Part shown: one piece after another, positions 1 to 8,070 of the stretch
Layout of the letters: each line of letters begins with the position of its first letter
How positions within the stretch are numbered: the stretch's first letter is position 1
Assembly: GCA_937974825.1 (NCBI GenBank)
Contig: CALJVD010000089.1
Location: 1 to 15,483 of the forward strand
Length of the DNA: 15,483 bases
From: an uncultured Oceanospirillaceae bacterium
GTDB taxonomy: Bacteria; Pseudomonadota; Gammaproteobacteria; Pseudomonadales; Oceanobacteraceae
Direction: 5' to 3'
Notes under the pieces: generated by a model
The model's database searches: none
What the model was told of the DNA's origin: nothing
Seen by the model: only the letters and a program-made list of their open reading frames with translations
Program-made: the position numbers and the translations under genes

Positions 1-1670
1 GCCATGCGCGTGTCTTCTACGCCATAACGTCCTTCATAAAGGTCTAAATCATTAGGTTTGCCGTCGGTTAAAATAAGCAGTAAACGCTTTTCCGATGGGT
101 TGTCTTTAATAATATCAATCGACTGGCGGATGGCCGCCCCCATGCGGGTATAGTAGCCAGGCTCGAGTGCGCGTATACGACCGTGAATATTATCGCCCCA
201 AGTTTCTTTAAAGTTCTTAATGAGGTTGTAGCGTACGTGGTCGCGCTTTCTGGAAGAAAACCCATACATAGCGAAGTTATCGTCACTGGCATTTAACGAC
301 TCACCCAATAAGTGCAGACTGTCTTTAATCACATCAATAACTTGTTTTTCGTCGTTAGCCCATGCATCGGTTGATAACGATAAGTCGGCCAATACTAAGC
401 AAGACAAATCACGCTGCTGAATGTCACGCTGGCGCCATACTGGGGCAATGCTGCTGGCTTGGCCTTGCATCTGTTGTGTTTGGTGTTCGATACAGGCACC
501 AATATCCAAACTTTGTCCTTGCACTTGGCGACGACGCACCAGTGGTGAGGTATTGAAGTTGGAGAACATGCGCCGCAGTTGGTTAGCACTGGCTTTCAAT
601 GAGTTGGGTATGGGTGCTGGTTCTGAATTTTTAGGCAGCATGGGAATAAGGCGGCAGTGGTCTTTTAATAGAACCTGTTTGCGGTAATCCCATTCTGGGT
701 AAAGCATGCCTTCGGTCAATTGAATATCGTCTTCGGCAGCGCTGGGTAAGTCTAGGTCTAAGCGAATACGAGAGGCTTGAGTGCTGCGGTTTTTAGACAG
801 CGATATTTTATCTAAGTCTTCGGCAATGCTTTCAGCGTCGTCTTCTTCGCTGTCATCGGCAGGGCGATCTAACGGGATAAACTCAGACCATGAGAACAAA
901 CTCTCTAAACGAAAGAGCAATAAGCCATCCCGACCGTCAGGGTCATCGACGTATTCGGCTTGGCGGCGTACCTTCGATTGCTTAGAAGGGGATTTATTGG
1001 GCGCATGTTTTTGATCGCTTACATCATCGTTAGGACGAATAGGGTTGCTGTTGTTACGACCCGGGTAAAGCCATAAAGGAACAGGGTTAACTTCTCCCAC
1101 ACCTTTAGGCAGAGTTTCTATCGAACCTGGCTTTAAAATAGCTTGGCGAATGGCCTTTTCTCGGGCTTGATTGTCTTTGGTGATATGTAAGCGTAAATCA
1201 CGCTCTGCTACTTCTTCTTTGGCAAGACGCTGATAAACAGGCTGTAAGCCTGGAAATTCTTCTAAACACTTAAGTACCAATTGTTGATTGGCGCTATGCC
1301 AATTACGTTTGTTCATTAGTTGGTCGCTTTGGCACGAAGCCAATGCTGTTAACCAAAGATATAAATCTTCATTTAGGCTGGTACTTGGATAGAAATCTAA
1401 TGAGTCGGGTAAATACAGAGTGTCTTCATCACGCCAGGCAAGTGCAAACCGTAAGCCTGAGCCGGCGATTTTTTGTAGAAAAGTACGAGAGGTTTTAATC
1501 GGTTGCTCTGCTGCTGCACGAATGCTTAATCCAGCATCTGCGCCTAAAGCACGAAACACAATAGAAAGCTTGGTTTGTTCTCTTTCTAATGTAACGGAGT
1601 GAGCAGGGTGGCTGCGCTGAGCCATCTTGGTGATGAAATGGTGCCAGCGAATACCAACAGCTTCTTCCAT
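1..1670 (-). CDS. norD: NorD, VWA-domain activation protein for NO reductase (3' end cut by the window)
   Basis: The reading frame is open from an ATG at 1668-1670 to the left edge: 556 codons plus two bases, without a stop. A strong GGAGGT ribosome site lies 7 nt before the ATG. The protein is soluble, with a charged middle that includes an acidic run near residue 275. It has a C-terminal von Willebrand factor A domain whose MIDAS motif DLSLS starts at residue 429; a later threonine in YYTRMG and the TDG motif (D536) complete the metal site. NorD proteins work with the MoxR-type ATPase NorQ to assemble or activate the NorCB complex, probably by inserting its non-heme iron; that role is family knowledge. 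It is the last visible gene of norQ-norC-norB-norD, 115 bases after norB. Judged from the usual family length of a little over 600 residues, roughly 50-80 residues are missing beyond the edge. Confidence 0.93.
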   Translation of the reverse strand, partial: MEEAVGIRWHHFITKMAQRSHPAHSVTLEREQTKLSIVFRALGADAGLSIRAAAEQPIKTSRTFLQKIAGSGLRFALAWRDEDTLYLPDSLDFYPSTSLNEDLYLWLTALASCQSDQLMNKRNWHSANQQLVLKCLEEFPGLQPVYQRLAKEEVAERDLRLHITKDNQAREKAIRQAILKPGSIETLPKGVGEVNPVPLWLYPGRNNSNPIRPNDDVSDQKHAPNKSPSKQSKVRRQAEYVDDPDGRDGLLLFRLESLFSWSEFIPLDRPADDSEEDDAESIAEDLDKISLSKNRSTQASRIRLDLDLPSAAEDDIQLTEGMLYPEWDYRKQVLLKDHCRLIPMLPKNSEPAPIPNSLKASANQLRRMFSNFNTSPLVRRRQVQGQSLDIGACIEHQTQQMQGQASSIAPVWRQRDIQQRDLSCLVLADLSLSTDAWANDEKQVIDVIKDSLHLLGESLNASDDNFAMYGFSSRKRDHVRYNLIKNFKETWGDNIHGRIRALEPGYYTRMGAAIRQSIDIIKDNPSEKRLLLILTDGKPNDLDLYEGRYGVEDTRM

Positions 1671-1687
1671 AACACTAACCTCCAATG

Positions 1688-1721
1688 ACTAAATATGCCG
1701 AGCAACTAAATATGCCGAGCA
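1688..1721. repeat. Perfect 17-bp tandem duplication between norB and norD
   Basis: The unit actaaatatgccgagca occurs twice without a gap (1688-1704 and 1705-1721), immediately upstream of the norD ribosome site on the minus strand. It may be a simple replication slippage product. It lengthens the norB-norD spacer. Confidence 0.85.
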
Positions 1722-1749
1722 TATAAAGAGTAAAACACGTGTGTGGGTA

Positions 1750-1774
1750 TAGCCGCCACCTAAGGTGACGGCTA
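1750..1774 (-). promoter_or_regulatory. Stem-loop in the norB-norD intergenic mRNA
   Basis: There is an inverted repeat with 12-base arms (1750-1761 and 1763-1774). The single non-Watson-Crick position is a G-U wobble when read as minus-strand RNA, but a C-A mismatch on the other strand. The hairpin therefore suits the nor transcript. It starts 11 bases after the norB stop and no U-run follows, so it looks more like an mRNA-stabilising or translation-tuning element than a full terminator. Confidence 0.5.
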
Positions 1775-1785
1775 CATCAGATGGG

Positions 1786-3189
1786 CTAGTCTTTAACCGG
1801 AATTAAAGGTGCATCGGCTTTTGTTCTGCTTGCCACTACAAAACTGTAGAGGTACATAAACACACCCAGTAAGAAGGTGCAGCCAGCGATTAAACGAACC
1901 CAGTAGTATGGTGTTAATTGAGCTTGAGTTGCCATGTATCCCATCGCTTGACCTGATTCAGGCATACGTTGGAAGTAAATTTGTACAATACCGGCAACGG
2001 TTAGCGCTAAGGTAATGATCAGCATGCTTAACGACATCATCCAAATGGATGCAATTTCCACTTTTTGCGCTTGAGGACTGCTGCTTTCGCGACCATTTAA
2101 TAGTGGCCAAGCGTAAGACATAATTGCCATCACAATCATGGCGTAAGCACCAAAGAAAGATAAGTGACCATGTGCTGCAGTGAGCTGAGTGGCGTGAGTG
2201 AAGTAGTTCACTGGCGCTAATGTGTGTAAGAAACCCCATACGCCAGCACCTAAGAACGCCATAATGGTACAACCTAATGCCCAAGCCATAGCGGCTTTGT
2301 TTGGGTGTTCACGACGACGTTGCTTAATCATATTCACTGCAAAGAACACCATCATAATGAACGGAAGTGGTTCAATCGCAGAGAACACAGAGCCAATCCA
2401 TAACCAGTAGTCTGGCGCACCAATAAAGAAGTAGTGGTGACCTGTACCTAAAATGCCGCTGATCAGTGCCATAGCAACAATAAGGTATAACCATTTTTCA
2501 GCGACTTCGCGGTCGACACCCGTAGTTTTAATTAAGATGAACGCAAGAATAGACGCTAAAATAAGTTCCCAAACGCCTTCTACCCATAGGTGAACAACCC
2601 ACCACCAGAAGTATTTATCTAACACCAATGACGTTGGGTTATAGAAAGAGAATAAGAAAAATACGGCCAAACCGATTAAACCGGTCATTAGAATTAGGTT
2701 AATAACGGTCTTACGACCACGAAGAATGGTCATGCCAATATTAAATAAGAAACCAAGAGCAACGATAACAATACCCACTTTAGTGATGGTGGGCTGTTCA
2801 AGGAACTCTCTACCCATGGTTGGGAATAAGTCGTTACGCGTAATTTCTGCTAGGGTTGCGTAAGGCACAGACAAGTAACCAATGATGGTTAGCGTGCCGG
2901 CAACAGCAAACACCCAAAACAAGATCCATGCCAGTTTAGGGCTGTAGAGCTCGGTTTGAGACTCTTCTGGAACGAGGTAGTACGCTGCTCCCATAAAGCC
3001 AAAGAGCAACCAAACAATAAGCAGGTTAGTGTGCACCATACGGGCAACGTTGAAGGGGATTTCTGGAAAAAGAAAGTCACCAATAATGTACTGTGTGCCT
3101 AAGATCAAGCCGAAAACAACTTGGCCAACAAACAGTATCATGGCGAAAACAAAGTACGGTTTTGCGACCGCTTGGCTTTGGTATTTCAT
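1786..3189 (-). CDS. norB: Nitric oxide reductase large subunit, cytochrome b (cNOR)
   Basis: This is the catalytic subunit of cytochrome c dependent NO reductase: it reduces 2 NO to N2O in the cytoplasmic membrane. The protein has 467 residues and about 12 hydrophobic helices, the normal length for the short cNOR type; it lacks the N-terminal extension of quinol-dependent qNOR. All expected ligands are present at a constant offset of 7 from Pseudomonas aeruginosa numbering. H53 and H342 fit the low-spin heme b, H340 fits heme b3, and H200, H251, H252 with E204 fit the FeB site. E208 and E273 are the conserved glutamates near the active site. The ATG is preceded by AAGGA about 9 nt upstream. 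It follows norC by 44 bases and is surely co-transcribed with it. Nothing appears missing or truncated. Confidence 0.98.
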   Translation of the reverse strand: MKYQSQAVAKPYFVFAMILFVGQVVFGLILGTQYIIGDFLFPEIPFNVARMVHTNLLIVWLLFGFMGAAYYLVPEESQTELYSPKLAWILFWVFAVAGTLTIIGYLSVPYATLAEITRNDLFPTMGREFLEQPTITKVGIVIVALGFLFNIGMTILRGRKTVINLILMTGLIGLAVFFLFSFYNPTSLVLDKYFWWWVVHLWVEGVWELILASILAFILIKTTGVDREVAEKWLYLIVAMALISGILGTGHHYFFIGAPDYWLWIGSVFSAIEPLPFIMMVFFAVNMIKQRRREHPNKAAMAWALGCTIMAFLGAGVWGFLHTLAPVNYFTHATQLTAAHGHLSFFGAYAMIVMAIMSYAWPLLNGRESSSPQAQKVEIASIWMMSLSMLIITLALTVAGIVQIYFQRMPESGQAMGYMATQAQLTPYYWVRLIAGCTFLLGVFMYLYSFVVASRTKADAPLIPVKD

Positions 3190-3233
3190 GATAAAGTATC
3201 CTTAAATATTACAAATATTGTTAAAACGGTTGA

Positions 3234-3683
3234 TTAGCCTTCGATGTTTGGTGGCCAGTCCATCGCAGTTTTAATTTTCGACGCCCACATTAAGAACTCA
3301 GCAAGGTCATTTACTTCTTCATCGGTTAGGTTGAACTGTGGCATTTGGCGACGACCAGGCACATTGGTCGGCATCGCACCCATCCATGCTTTTAAATAGC
3401 CTTTAAAAGCCAATTCATTTTCAATACCACGACGTTGAAACACGTTAACCAGTTCAGGTGCAAAATAGGCGCCTTCGCCAAGTAGTGAGTGACAACCCAC
3501 GCAGTTATTGTTTTCCCAAATTTCCTTACCATGAGCGACTTGCTCGGTTAAGTTCTCACGATTCTCACGCTCGGGAATAACGGTGACGGTGTCAAAGGTT
3601 AAGCCGAGGAACAGCAAGAAGAAAAATATCCCCCCGCCGTAGTAGATGTTACGGGCCATGCCCTTAGTAAAACGTTCTGACAT
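3234..3683 (-). CDS. norC: Nitric oxide reductase small subunit, membrane-anchored cytochrome c
   Basis: NorC accepts electrons from periplasmic cytochrome c or a cupredoxin and passes them to NorB. The protein has 149 residues, close to the usual 146-150. An uncleaved membrane anchor spans about residues 13-30, followed by a periplasmic monoheme domain. The heme c attachment motif CVGCH is at residues 61-65, and M114 (in RRQMPQF) is the likely distal axial ligand. An AGAGGT ribosome site precedes the ATG by about 7 nt. The gene lies 31 bases after norQ and 44 bases before norB in one minus-strand operon. The presence of NorC, together with the short NorB, makes this a cNOR rather than a quinol-fed enzyme. 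Confidence 0.97.
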   Translation of the reverse strand: MSERFTKGMARNIYYGGGIFFFLLFLGLTFDTVTVIPERENRENLTEQVAHGKEIWENNNCVGCHSLLGEGAYFAPELVNVFQRRGIENELAFKGYLKAWMGAMPTNVPGRRQMPQFNLTDEEVNDLAEFLMWASKIKTAMDWPPNIEG

Positions 3684-3714
3684 AGAACTACCTCTTCAAG
3701 CTTTTTAGTTAAAG

Positions 3715-4533
3715 TTAAATTGAACCGGTGGGTGTGATGGCGTTAATAACTTGGCGAATAGCCTCCTGAGTGGTTGAGTCATCAGTTAGGGTTTGCACCA
3801 AGGCCGCTTCAGTAGCAGTAGTCATGTCTAAACCACTGTTAATGAGCTGAGCACACAGAATTAATAAACGGGTAGAGGGAGCCTCTTCTAAATCGGCATC
3901 ACGCAGTTGGCGTAATGAAGCAGCAATATTACTGAGTTGAGTGGCAAGCTCTAAAGAAACAGAAGCTTCGGTTGCCACAATACTGGCTTCAGCCTCAACG
4001 GTTGGGTAATCAAAACCAACACTCACAAAACGTTGACGAGTACTAGGCTTTAAACCTTTCATTAGATTTTTATAGCCAGGGTTATAAGACATCACCAGCA
4101 TAAAACCAGGAGCGGCTTGCAAGAGCTCACCGGTGCCGTCTAAGGGTAAAATGCGACGGTCGTCGGTAAGGGGGTGAATAACCACAGTGGTGTCTTTACG
4201 TGCTTCAATGACTTCGTCTAGATAGCAGATGGCGCCTTCTCTAACAGCTCTGGTTAATGGACCGTCTTGCCAAAAGGTGCCGTCTTTACCAATAAGAAAA
4301 CGACCCACTAAGTCGGCAGCGGTTAAATCATCATGGCAAGCAACGGTATACAGAGGACGCCCTAGGCGCTCTGCCATATGTTCAACAAAACGTGTTTTAC
4401 CGCAGCCAGTAGGGCCTTTAATTAAGACCGGTAATTGGTTTTTTTCTGCGTGTAAAAACAACTCCACTTCACTGTTTTGTGGTTGATAGAAACGCTCCTT
4501 TGTATTGGCTGAAATTGATGCTTGTACATTCAT
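3715..4533 (-). CDS. norQ: NorQ, MoxR-family AAA+ ATPase for NO reductase activation
   Basis: This is a cytoplasmic AAA+ ATPase of the CbbQ/NirQ/NorQ group that partners NorD in activating NO reductase. The protein has 272 residues, typical for the group. The Walker A motif GPTGCGKT is at residues 40-47 and Walker B (ICYLDEV) at 102-108. A sensor-1 asparagine is in SYNPGY (N151), and an arginine-rich STRQRF segment at 164-169 may supply the arginine finger. The ATG has a TAGGA ribosome site about 8 nt upstream. The gene leads the operon, ahead of norC, whereas the common order is norCBQD. The 331-base region upstream contains a NarL-type palindrome (4621-4636), so transcription of the whole norQCBD unit probably begins here. 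NirQ and NorQ are close homologues; the nor context favours norQ. Confidence 0.94.
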   Translation of the reverse strand: MNVQASISANTKERFYQPQNSEVELFLHAEKNQLPVLIKGPTGCGKTRFVEHMAERLGRPLYTVACHDDLTAADLVGRFLIGKDGTFWQDGPLTRAVREGAICYLDEVIEARKDTTVVIHPLTDDRRILPLDGTGELLQAAPGFMLVMSYNPGYKNLMKGLKPSTRQRFVSVGFDYPTVEAEASIVATEASVSLELATQLSNIAASLRQLRDADLEEAPSTRLLILCAQLINSGLDMTTATEAALVQTLTDDSTTQEAIRQVINAITPTGSI

Positions 4534-4830
4534 TTTTTGTTCCTATCGGTTACTTCTTTGGATAGGTGTATGTTGACGTTCCAAGGCTTTTCGTTAAATA
4601 CCAAGTTGTAGAGCTTTTGTTGCCTATAAGTAGGTATGATTTTATTCCTACAAAGGCAGGAGAGTGGTGAGGTTTGAATGGAAAACGCCTAAAGCCTTAG
4701 TGTTTTAGTGGGGTATAGCAAGGAAAAGTAGGTAGACAGTGGTAGCCGGTTGAAAGTAGCTTGAAAACGGGGGTTGTAACGTAAAGATAAAAAATACTTG
4801 AATGGGCAGTGCAGAGATTAATGTGAGTAT
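4534..4830. other. Gene-free region between norQ and the narX terminator
   Basis: No credible coding sequence is visible on either strand. Apart from the NarL-like palindrome, I see GTAGG and CCTAC arms (4630-4634 and 4647-4651) around an AT-rich centre. No FNR/DNR box of the TTGAT-N4-ATCAA form and no sigma-54 GG-N10-GC element stood out by eye. It is most likely the promoter and leader region of norQCBD. Confidence 0.6.
4621..4636. promoter_or_regulatory. Candidate NarL 7-2-7 binding site upstream of norQ
   Basis: TGCCTAT-AA-GTAGGTA matches the NarL palindrome TACYYMT-N2-AKRRGTA at 12 of 14 positions, with one mismatch per half-site. Its centre is about 95 bases upstream of the norQ ATG. 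On the minus strand a TATTTA at 4600-4595 could be a poor -10 element, which would place the palindrome near -41, a usual activator position. That promoter placement is a guess. A further lone perfect heptamer (TACTTCT) lies at 4551-4557. Confidence 0.55.
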
Positions 4831-4853
4831 AAAAAAGCCGAGCATGGCTCGGC
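4831..4853 (-). terminator. Rho-independent terminator of narX
   Basis: Read on the minus strand, a 7-bp GC-rich stem (GCCGAGC and GCTCGGC) with a 3-nt loop is followed by six T residues. It lies 12 bases after the narX stop, so narX is a separate transcription unit from norQCBD. Confidence 0.9.
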
Positions 4854-4864
4854 GTTACTCTTAT

Positions 4865-6607
4865 CTAATTATAAAATTCAGGAGTGAAGGTGAACTCAAC
4901 TCGGGTGCCACCTTCGTCACGAGGGCCAATATTAATTTTTCCATTAAGTTGACGAGCGCGCTCTTGAACAATGGCAAGGCCGTAGTGGTTTAGTTTTTCT
5001 GGGTCTGGGTTAATCCCCACTCCGTTATCGTCGACCAACAAGGTTACTTGATTGTCTTCATGTTTGTGCAAGGAAATTTTAATAGTACTTCCGTGTGAGT
5101 GGTTAATAGCGTTTTGACAAGATTCTCGAATAATCTGTAATAAATGAATTTCTTCTTGAGGTGAAAGCGGCACATTAATCAGTTGGTAATCTAAACTAAT
5201 CGACATATCTGATTGCAGCTTGTATTGATTAATGGTTTCAGCCAACGCAACACTTAAGCCTTCTCCATCTATTTTAAGGCGGAAGGTGGTGAGCAGTTCA
5301 CGTAGGTGGCGATACGCCGAGTCTAACCCTTCTTTTAATTCATTAGAGACATCGCTCATTACTTCATTGTTGTCACTGCTGATCGCACGATTTAAGCGGG
5401 ATACCTGAATCTTAAGGTAAGACAGAGCCTGTGCTAATGAGTCGTGCAGCTCTCTGGCAATGATAGTGCGCTCATTAATTAGGGTCATGCGACGGATGTT
5501 TTCTTCTTCGTGTTGTAGGCTGAGTGCAATGGCGAAAAGGCTGCATACAGAGGTTACTAGGTCTTCTTTCCAAGCAAGAAGCGGCCCGGCTTCTTTATGG
5601 ATAACAAGGACACCGTAATCATGACTTTCTCTGGAGACGTTGTAGTGTAAATGACCGGCAGTTTCGTACTCACCCATTAAACAACTGCGGCAATCTCGAC
5701 CAAAACAGTCTCGTTCCTTGTTGCCGTTAATCTGTAAGTAAGGAATGTCGCCAGATTCGGTTAACAGGCATAGTTCTATGTCTTTAATACCCGTAATTGA
5801 GCTTAGTTCATTGATAATATTGTTAAAATCTTCTTTGCTGATTTCATGTGTACTGATGCGGCGTGCAATATCGTATAAAAACATCAGTGTTTTATTACTG
5901 TTCTGAAGTTCTTTAGTTTTGTCGTTTACTTGTTTTTCTAATGACAAATACATATGGGCGACGGTATCGCACATGTGTTCCAGTGAGCGAGCTAATACGC
6001 CTAACTCATCGTTCCGGCTTGACTGGTCAGATTTAAAGTTATGAATGCCGTTACTTATTTGACGGGCATTGTCTGTTAGTTCCCTTAGCGGAAGGGTTAG
6101 GCACTGTCGTAAGCGAATAATAATTAGCCAAGACAATACCATCGTAAATAAGAGTGCGGCGAGTTGGAAATTGCGCATAATACGGATGTTAGCTTCAGCG
6201 TTTTGCTGCATCAGCCCAACGAATGTATGAATGTCATTAACGAAACGATCTAATTCATCAATGTTTTGTGGGTTTAAGCTTAGCCAGCTCTCTTTAAGGT
6301 GATCAAACTCATTGGTCAGGTTAGCACTTACCGATACTTTATTGACGGTTGGGTCGCTAAAAACTTTCTCTACTTTTTCTTTATAAAGCTCGGCGGTGGA
6401 GACATTGATCCCCATGCGATAACTATTCATACGCATAGAGCCCGTTTTGTTAATAACGTATGCATCGTTGTCACTTTTCGCAGACAGCCAGAAAGAAATT
6501 AAAATGGTTGTCGCGGCCATTATGATAATAGTCGCTAAGGCAACGTTAATACGGGTAATGATAGACGTCGATCTCATGGTAGGGTTGTCTGTGTTGTAGG
6601 TGTTCAT
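4865..6607 (-). CDS. narX: NarX-type nitrate/nitrite sensor histidine kinase
   Basis: This is a membrane histidine kinase of the NarX/NarQ family, 580 residues (E. coli NarX has 598). TM1 is at about residues 20-41. The periplasmic sensor starts with the nitrate-binding P-box (residues 53-66), with K54, R59 and R64 matching E. coli K49, R54 and R59. TM2 is at about 147-166, then a HAMP domain. A central signalling region carries C301, C306 and C309. The HisKA_3 dimerisation helix has H388 in ARELHDS. The ATPase domain shows N499 and the DDNGVGI and YGLAIV boxes. Nitrate binding should drive phosphotransfer to the NarL-like protein encoded at 8071-8727. Neither the first ATG (6607) nor M11 (6577) has a clear ribosome site, so the N-terminus is uncertain; M11 would still keep TM1. 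A strong terminator follows the stop. Confidence 0.93.
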   Translation of the reverse strand: MNTYNTDNPTMRSTSIITRINVALATIIIMAATTILISFWLSAKSDNDAYVINKTGSMRMNSYRMGINVSTAELYKEKVEKVFSDPTVNKVSVSANLTNEFDHLKESWLSLNPQNIDELDRFVNDIHTFVGLMQQNAEANIRIMRNFQLAALLFTMVLSWLIIIRLRQCLTLPLRELTDNARQISNGIHNFKSDQSSRNDELGVLARSLEHMCDTVAHMYLSLEKQVNDKTKELQNSNKTLMFLYDIARRISTHEISKEDFNNIINELSSITGIKDIELCLLTESGDIPYLQINGNKERDCFGRDCRSCLMGEYETAGHLHYNVSRESHDYGVLVIHKEAGPLLAWKEDLVTSVCSLFAIALSLQHEEENIRRMTLINERTIIARELHDSLAQALSYLKIQVSRLNRAISSDNNEVMSDVSNELKEGLDSAYRHLRELLTTFRLKIDGEGLSVALAETINQYKLQSDMSISLDYQLINVPLSPQEEIHLLQIIRESCQNAINHSHGSTIKISLHKHEDNQVTLLVDDNGVGINPDPEKLNHYGLAIVQERARQLNGKINIGPRDEGGTRVEFTFTPEFYN

Positions 6608-6652
6608 ATTGTAGCGGTCGTCATAGGCTAATGATATGTCAAACCAAAGGAA

Positions 6653-6668
6653 TACCTCTGTTGGGGTA
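6653..6668. promoter_or_regulatory. Candidate NarL 7-2-7 binding site between narX and nnrS
   Basis: TACCTCT-GT-TGGGGTA matches TACYYMT-N2-AKRRGTA at 13 of 14 positions, and the left heptamer is perfect. It lies 46 bases upstream of the narX ATG and 115 bases upstream of the nnrS ATG. On the narX side a TATCAT at 6636-6631 could be a -10 element, in which case the palindrome would overlap the -35 region. It could serve narX, nnrS-narL or both. Confidence 0.65.
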
Positions 6669-6783
6669 GTTTTATTGCTATGAATAAGAAGATAACCTTA
6701 CCATACTACTCAACTATTAAGTTGCCTAACTCTCAATCAATCGCTACTTGTATTGATCTTATAAGCAATATTTAAGGATTCAT

Positions 6784-7995
6784 ATGAAGTATTTGTCACC
6801 TTCGGCACCCATTTGGGGACAAGCATTCAGACCCATGTTTTTATTAGGCGCGTTGTTTAGTGCGTTTGCTATTGCGATATGGGGGACAGGTATTGCAGCG
6901 ATGGGAGCTGGTAATCCTATTGCGTGGCTCCCTCAATATGGGGAGGTATCAGGACACTTTTGGCATAGCCATGAAATGCTATTTGGTTTTGCAGCAGCCA
7001 TAGTGGCAGGGTTTCTGTTAACTGCGGTGCAGAATTGGAGTGGGCAACGAGCCATTAATGGTAAGGCGCTGTTGGTGGTAACCTTAGTATGGTTAGCTGG
7101 TCGTGTGTTTATGCTGTTAGGTGGCTTAGTACCTTGGTGGTTAATCGCGGCGGTTGATTTGGCATTCTTACCGATGGTGGCCTGGTACTTCTTTAAGCCA
7201 TTGTACGCAGTCAAACAGAAGCGTAACTACTTCTTTTCAGTGGTCATGCTGTTAATGACTGCCATGAACGCTGTAATGCATTGGGGCAACCATACTAACG
7301 ATTTAGGCATTATTTACTGGGGCGGCCACAGCATGAGCTTAATGGTGGTGCTGTTAATTACCGTGATAGGCGGTCGTGTTATGCCAATGTTTACCGCCAA
7401 TGGAAGCGGCACTCCAAGGGTTATGAACTTAGAATGGCTTGAAAAATCTGTACTAGGCAGTACTTGGTTGTTTGTAATGCTCTTTATTACGACCTTGCAT
7501 ACGTTGCTGCCCGCTTGGTTAATGGGGCTGTTGTGTCTTGTTACTGCAGTGTTGCAAGCAATACGTATTATTCGTTTACGAATTTCAGTGACTTGGAAAG
7601 TCCCACTGCTTTGGTCGTTACACTTGGCTTATTGGTTTATATCAATAGGCTTTGTCTTAATGGCACTATACTATTTCGGAGTGTTAAGTAGCTTCAGTAC
7701 GGCATTGCATGCGCTGACAGTTGGAGCGATTGGAGGAATGATTATTGCAATGATTGCACGAGTGTCGTTAGGGCACTCAGGCAGACCACTGCAACCTAAG
7801 AAAGTTATGTCGGTCAGTTTTATTTTGGTGTTAGTTGCAGCGCTGGTGCGTTCAGTAGCAATATTTTTACTGCCAAGCCTTACCCTGCAGTTTTATTGGG
7901 TTTCAGCAATATTATGGGCCATAGCGTTTGTGATTTTTGTCTTGGCGTATTTCAATATACTCACAACCCTAAGACCCGATGGGCGTCCAGGCTAA
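6784..7995 (+). CDS. nnrS: NnrS family heme/copper membrane protein
   Basis: NnrS is an integral membrane protein found with denitrification and NO-detoxification genes. Studied members contain heme and copper and reduce the cellular harm of NO, but the exact reaction is not settled. The protein has 403 residues with about 12 hydrophobic segments, the usual size. It opens with the family's PIWGQAFRPMFL region. Conserved histidines appear in GHFWHSHEM (H58, H61, H63), MHWGNH (H166, H170) and GGHSMS (H182), and the signature GGRVMPMFTANG follows at about 196-207; these are likely metal ligands. An AAGGA ribosome site sits 7 nt before the ATG. The gene diverges from narX and is followed by narL after 75 bases with no terminator between, so the two are probably co-transcribed. 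A NarL-like site lies upstream at 6653-6668. Confidence 0.94.
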   Translation: MKYLSPSAPIWGQAFRPMFLLGALFSAFAIAIWGTGIAAMGAGNPIAWLPQYGEVSGHFWHSHEMLFGFAAAIVAGFLLTAVQNWSGQRAINGKALLVVTLVWLAGRVFMLLGGLVPWWLIAAVDLAFLPMVAWYFFKPLYAVKQKRNYFFSVVMLLMTAMNAVMHWGNHTNDLGIIYWGGHSMSLMVVLLITVIGGRVMPMFTANGSGTPRVMNLEWLEKSVLGSTWLFVMLFITTLHTLLPAWLMGLLCLVTAVLQAIRIIRLRISVTWKVPLLWSLHLAYWFISIGFVLMALYYFGVLSSFSTALHALTVGAIGGMIIAMIARVSLGHSGRPLQPKKVMSVSFILVLVAALVRSVAIFLLPSLTLQFYWVSAILWAIAFVIFVLAYFNILTTLRPDGRPG

Positions 7996-8070
7996 GGTTA
8001 AATATAACGGCCAGAGTAAAGAGGCGCAGCTGGGTACGAACAATTAATTTAATTTATAAGTGGTGAAACG

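Noticed and set aside
362..1602. Several plus-strand frames across norD
   Set aside because: They are antisense shadows of the norD frame, without ribosome sites or recognisable protein features.
4571..4590. Sigma-54 promoter for NorR control of norQ (minus strand TTGGAACG)
   Set aside because: The -24-like part looks fair, but the required GC at the -12 position is TA here, and no NorR-type activator gene is present.
6604..6624. Six-codon reading frame on the minus strand whose TGA overlaps the narX ATG
   Set aside because: The overlap looks like translational coupling, but no ribosome site precedes it and so short a frame easily arises by chance.
6752..6769. FNR/NnrR-like box before nnrS (ATTG and CAAT arms around CTTATAAG)
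   Set aside because: The arms have TTG-N10-CAA spacing rather than the TTG-N8-CAA needed, and the inner bases do not fit.
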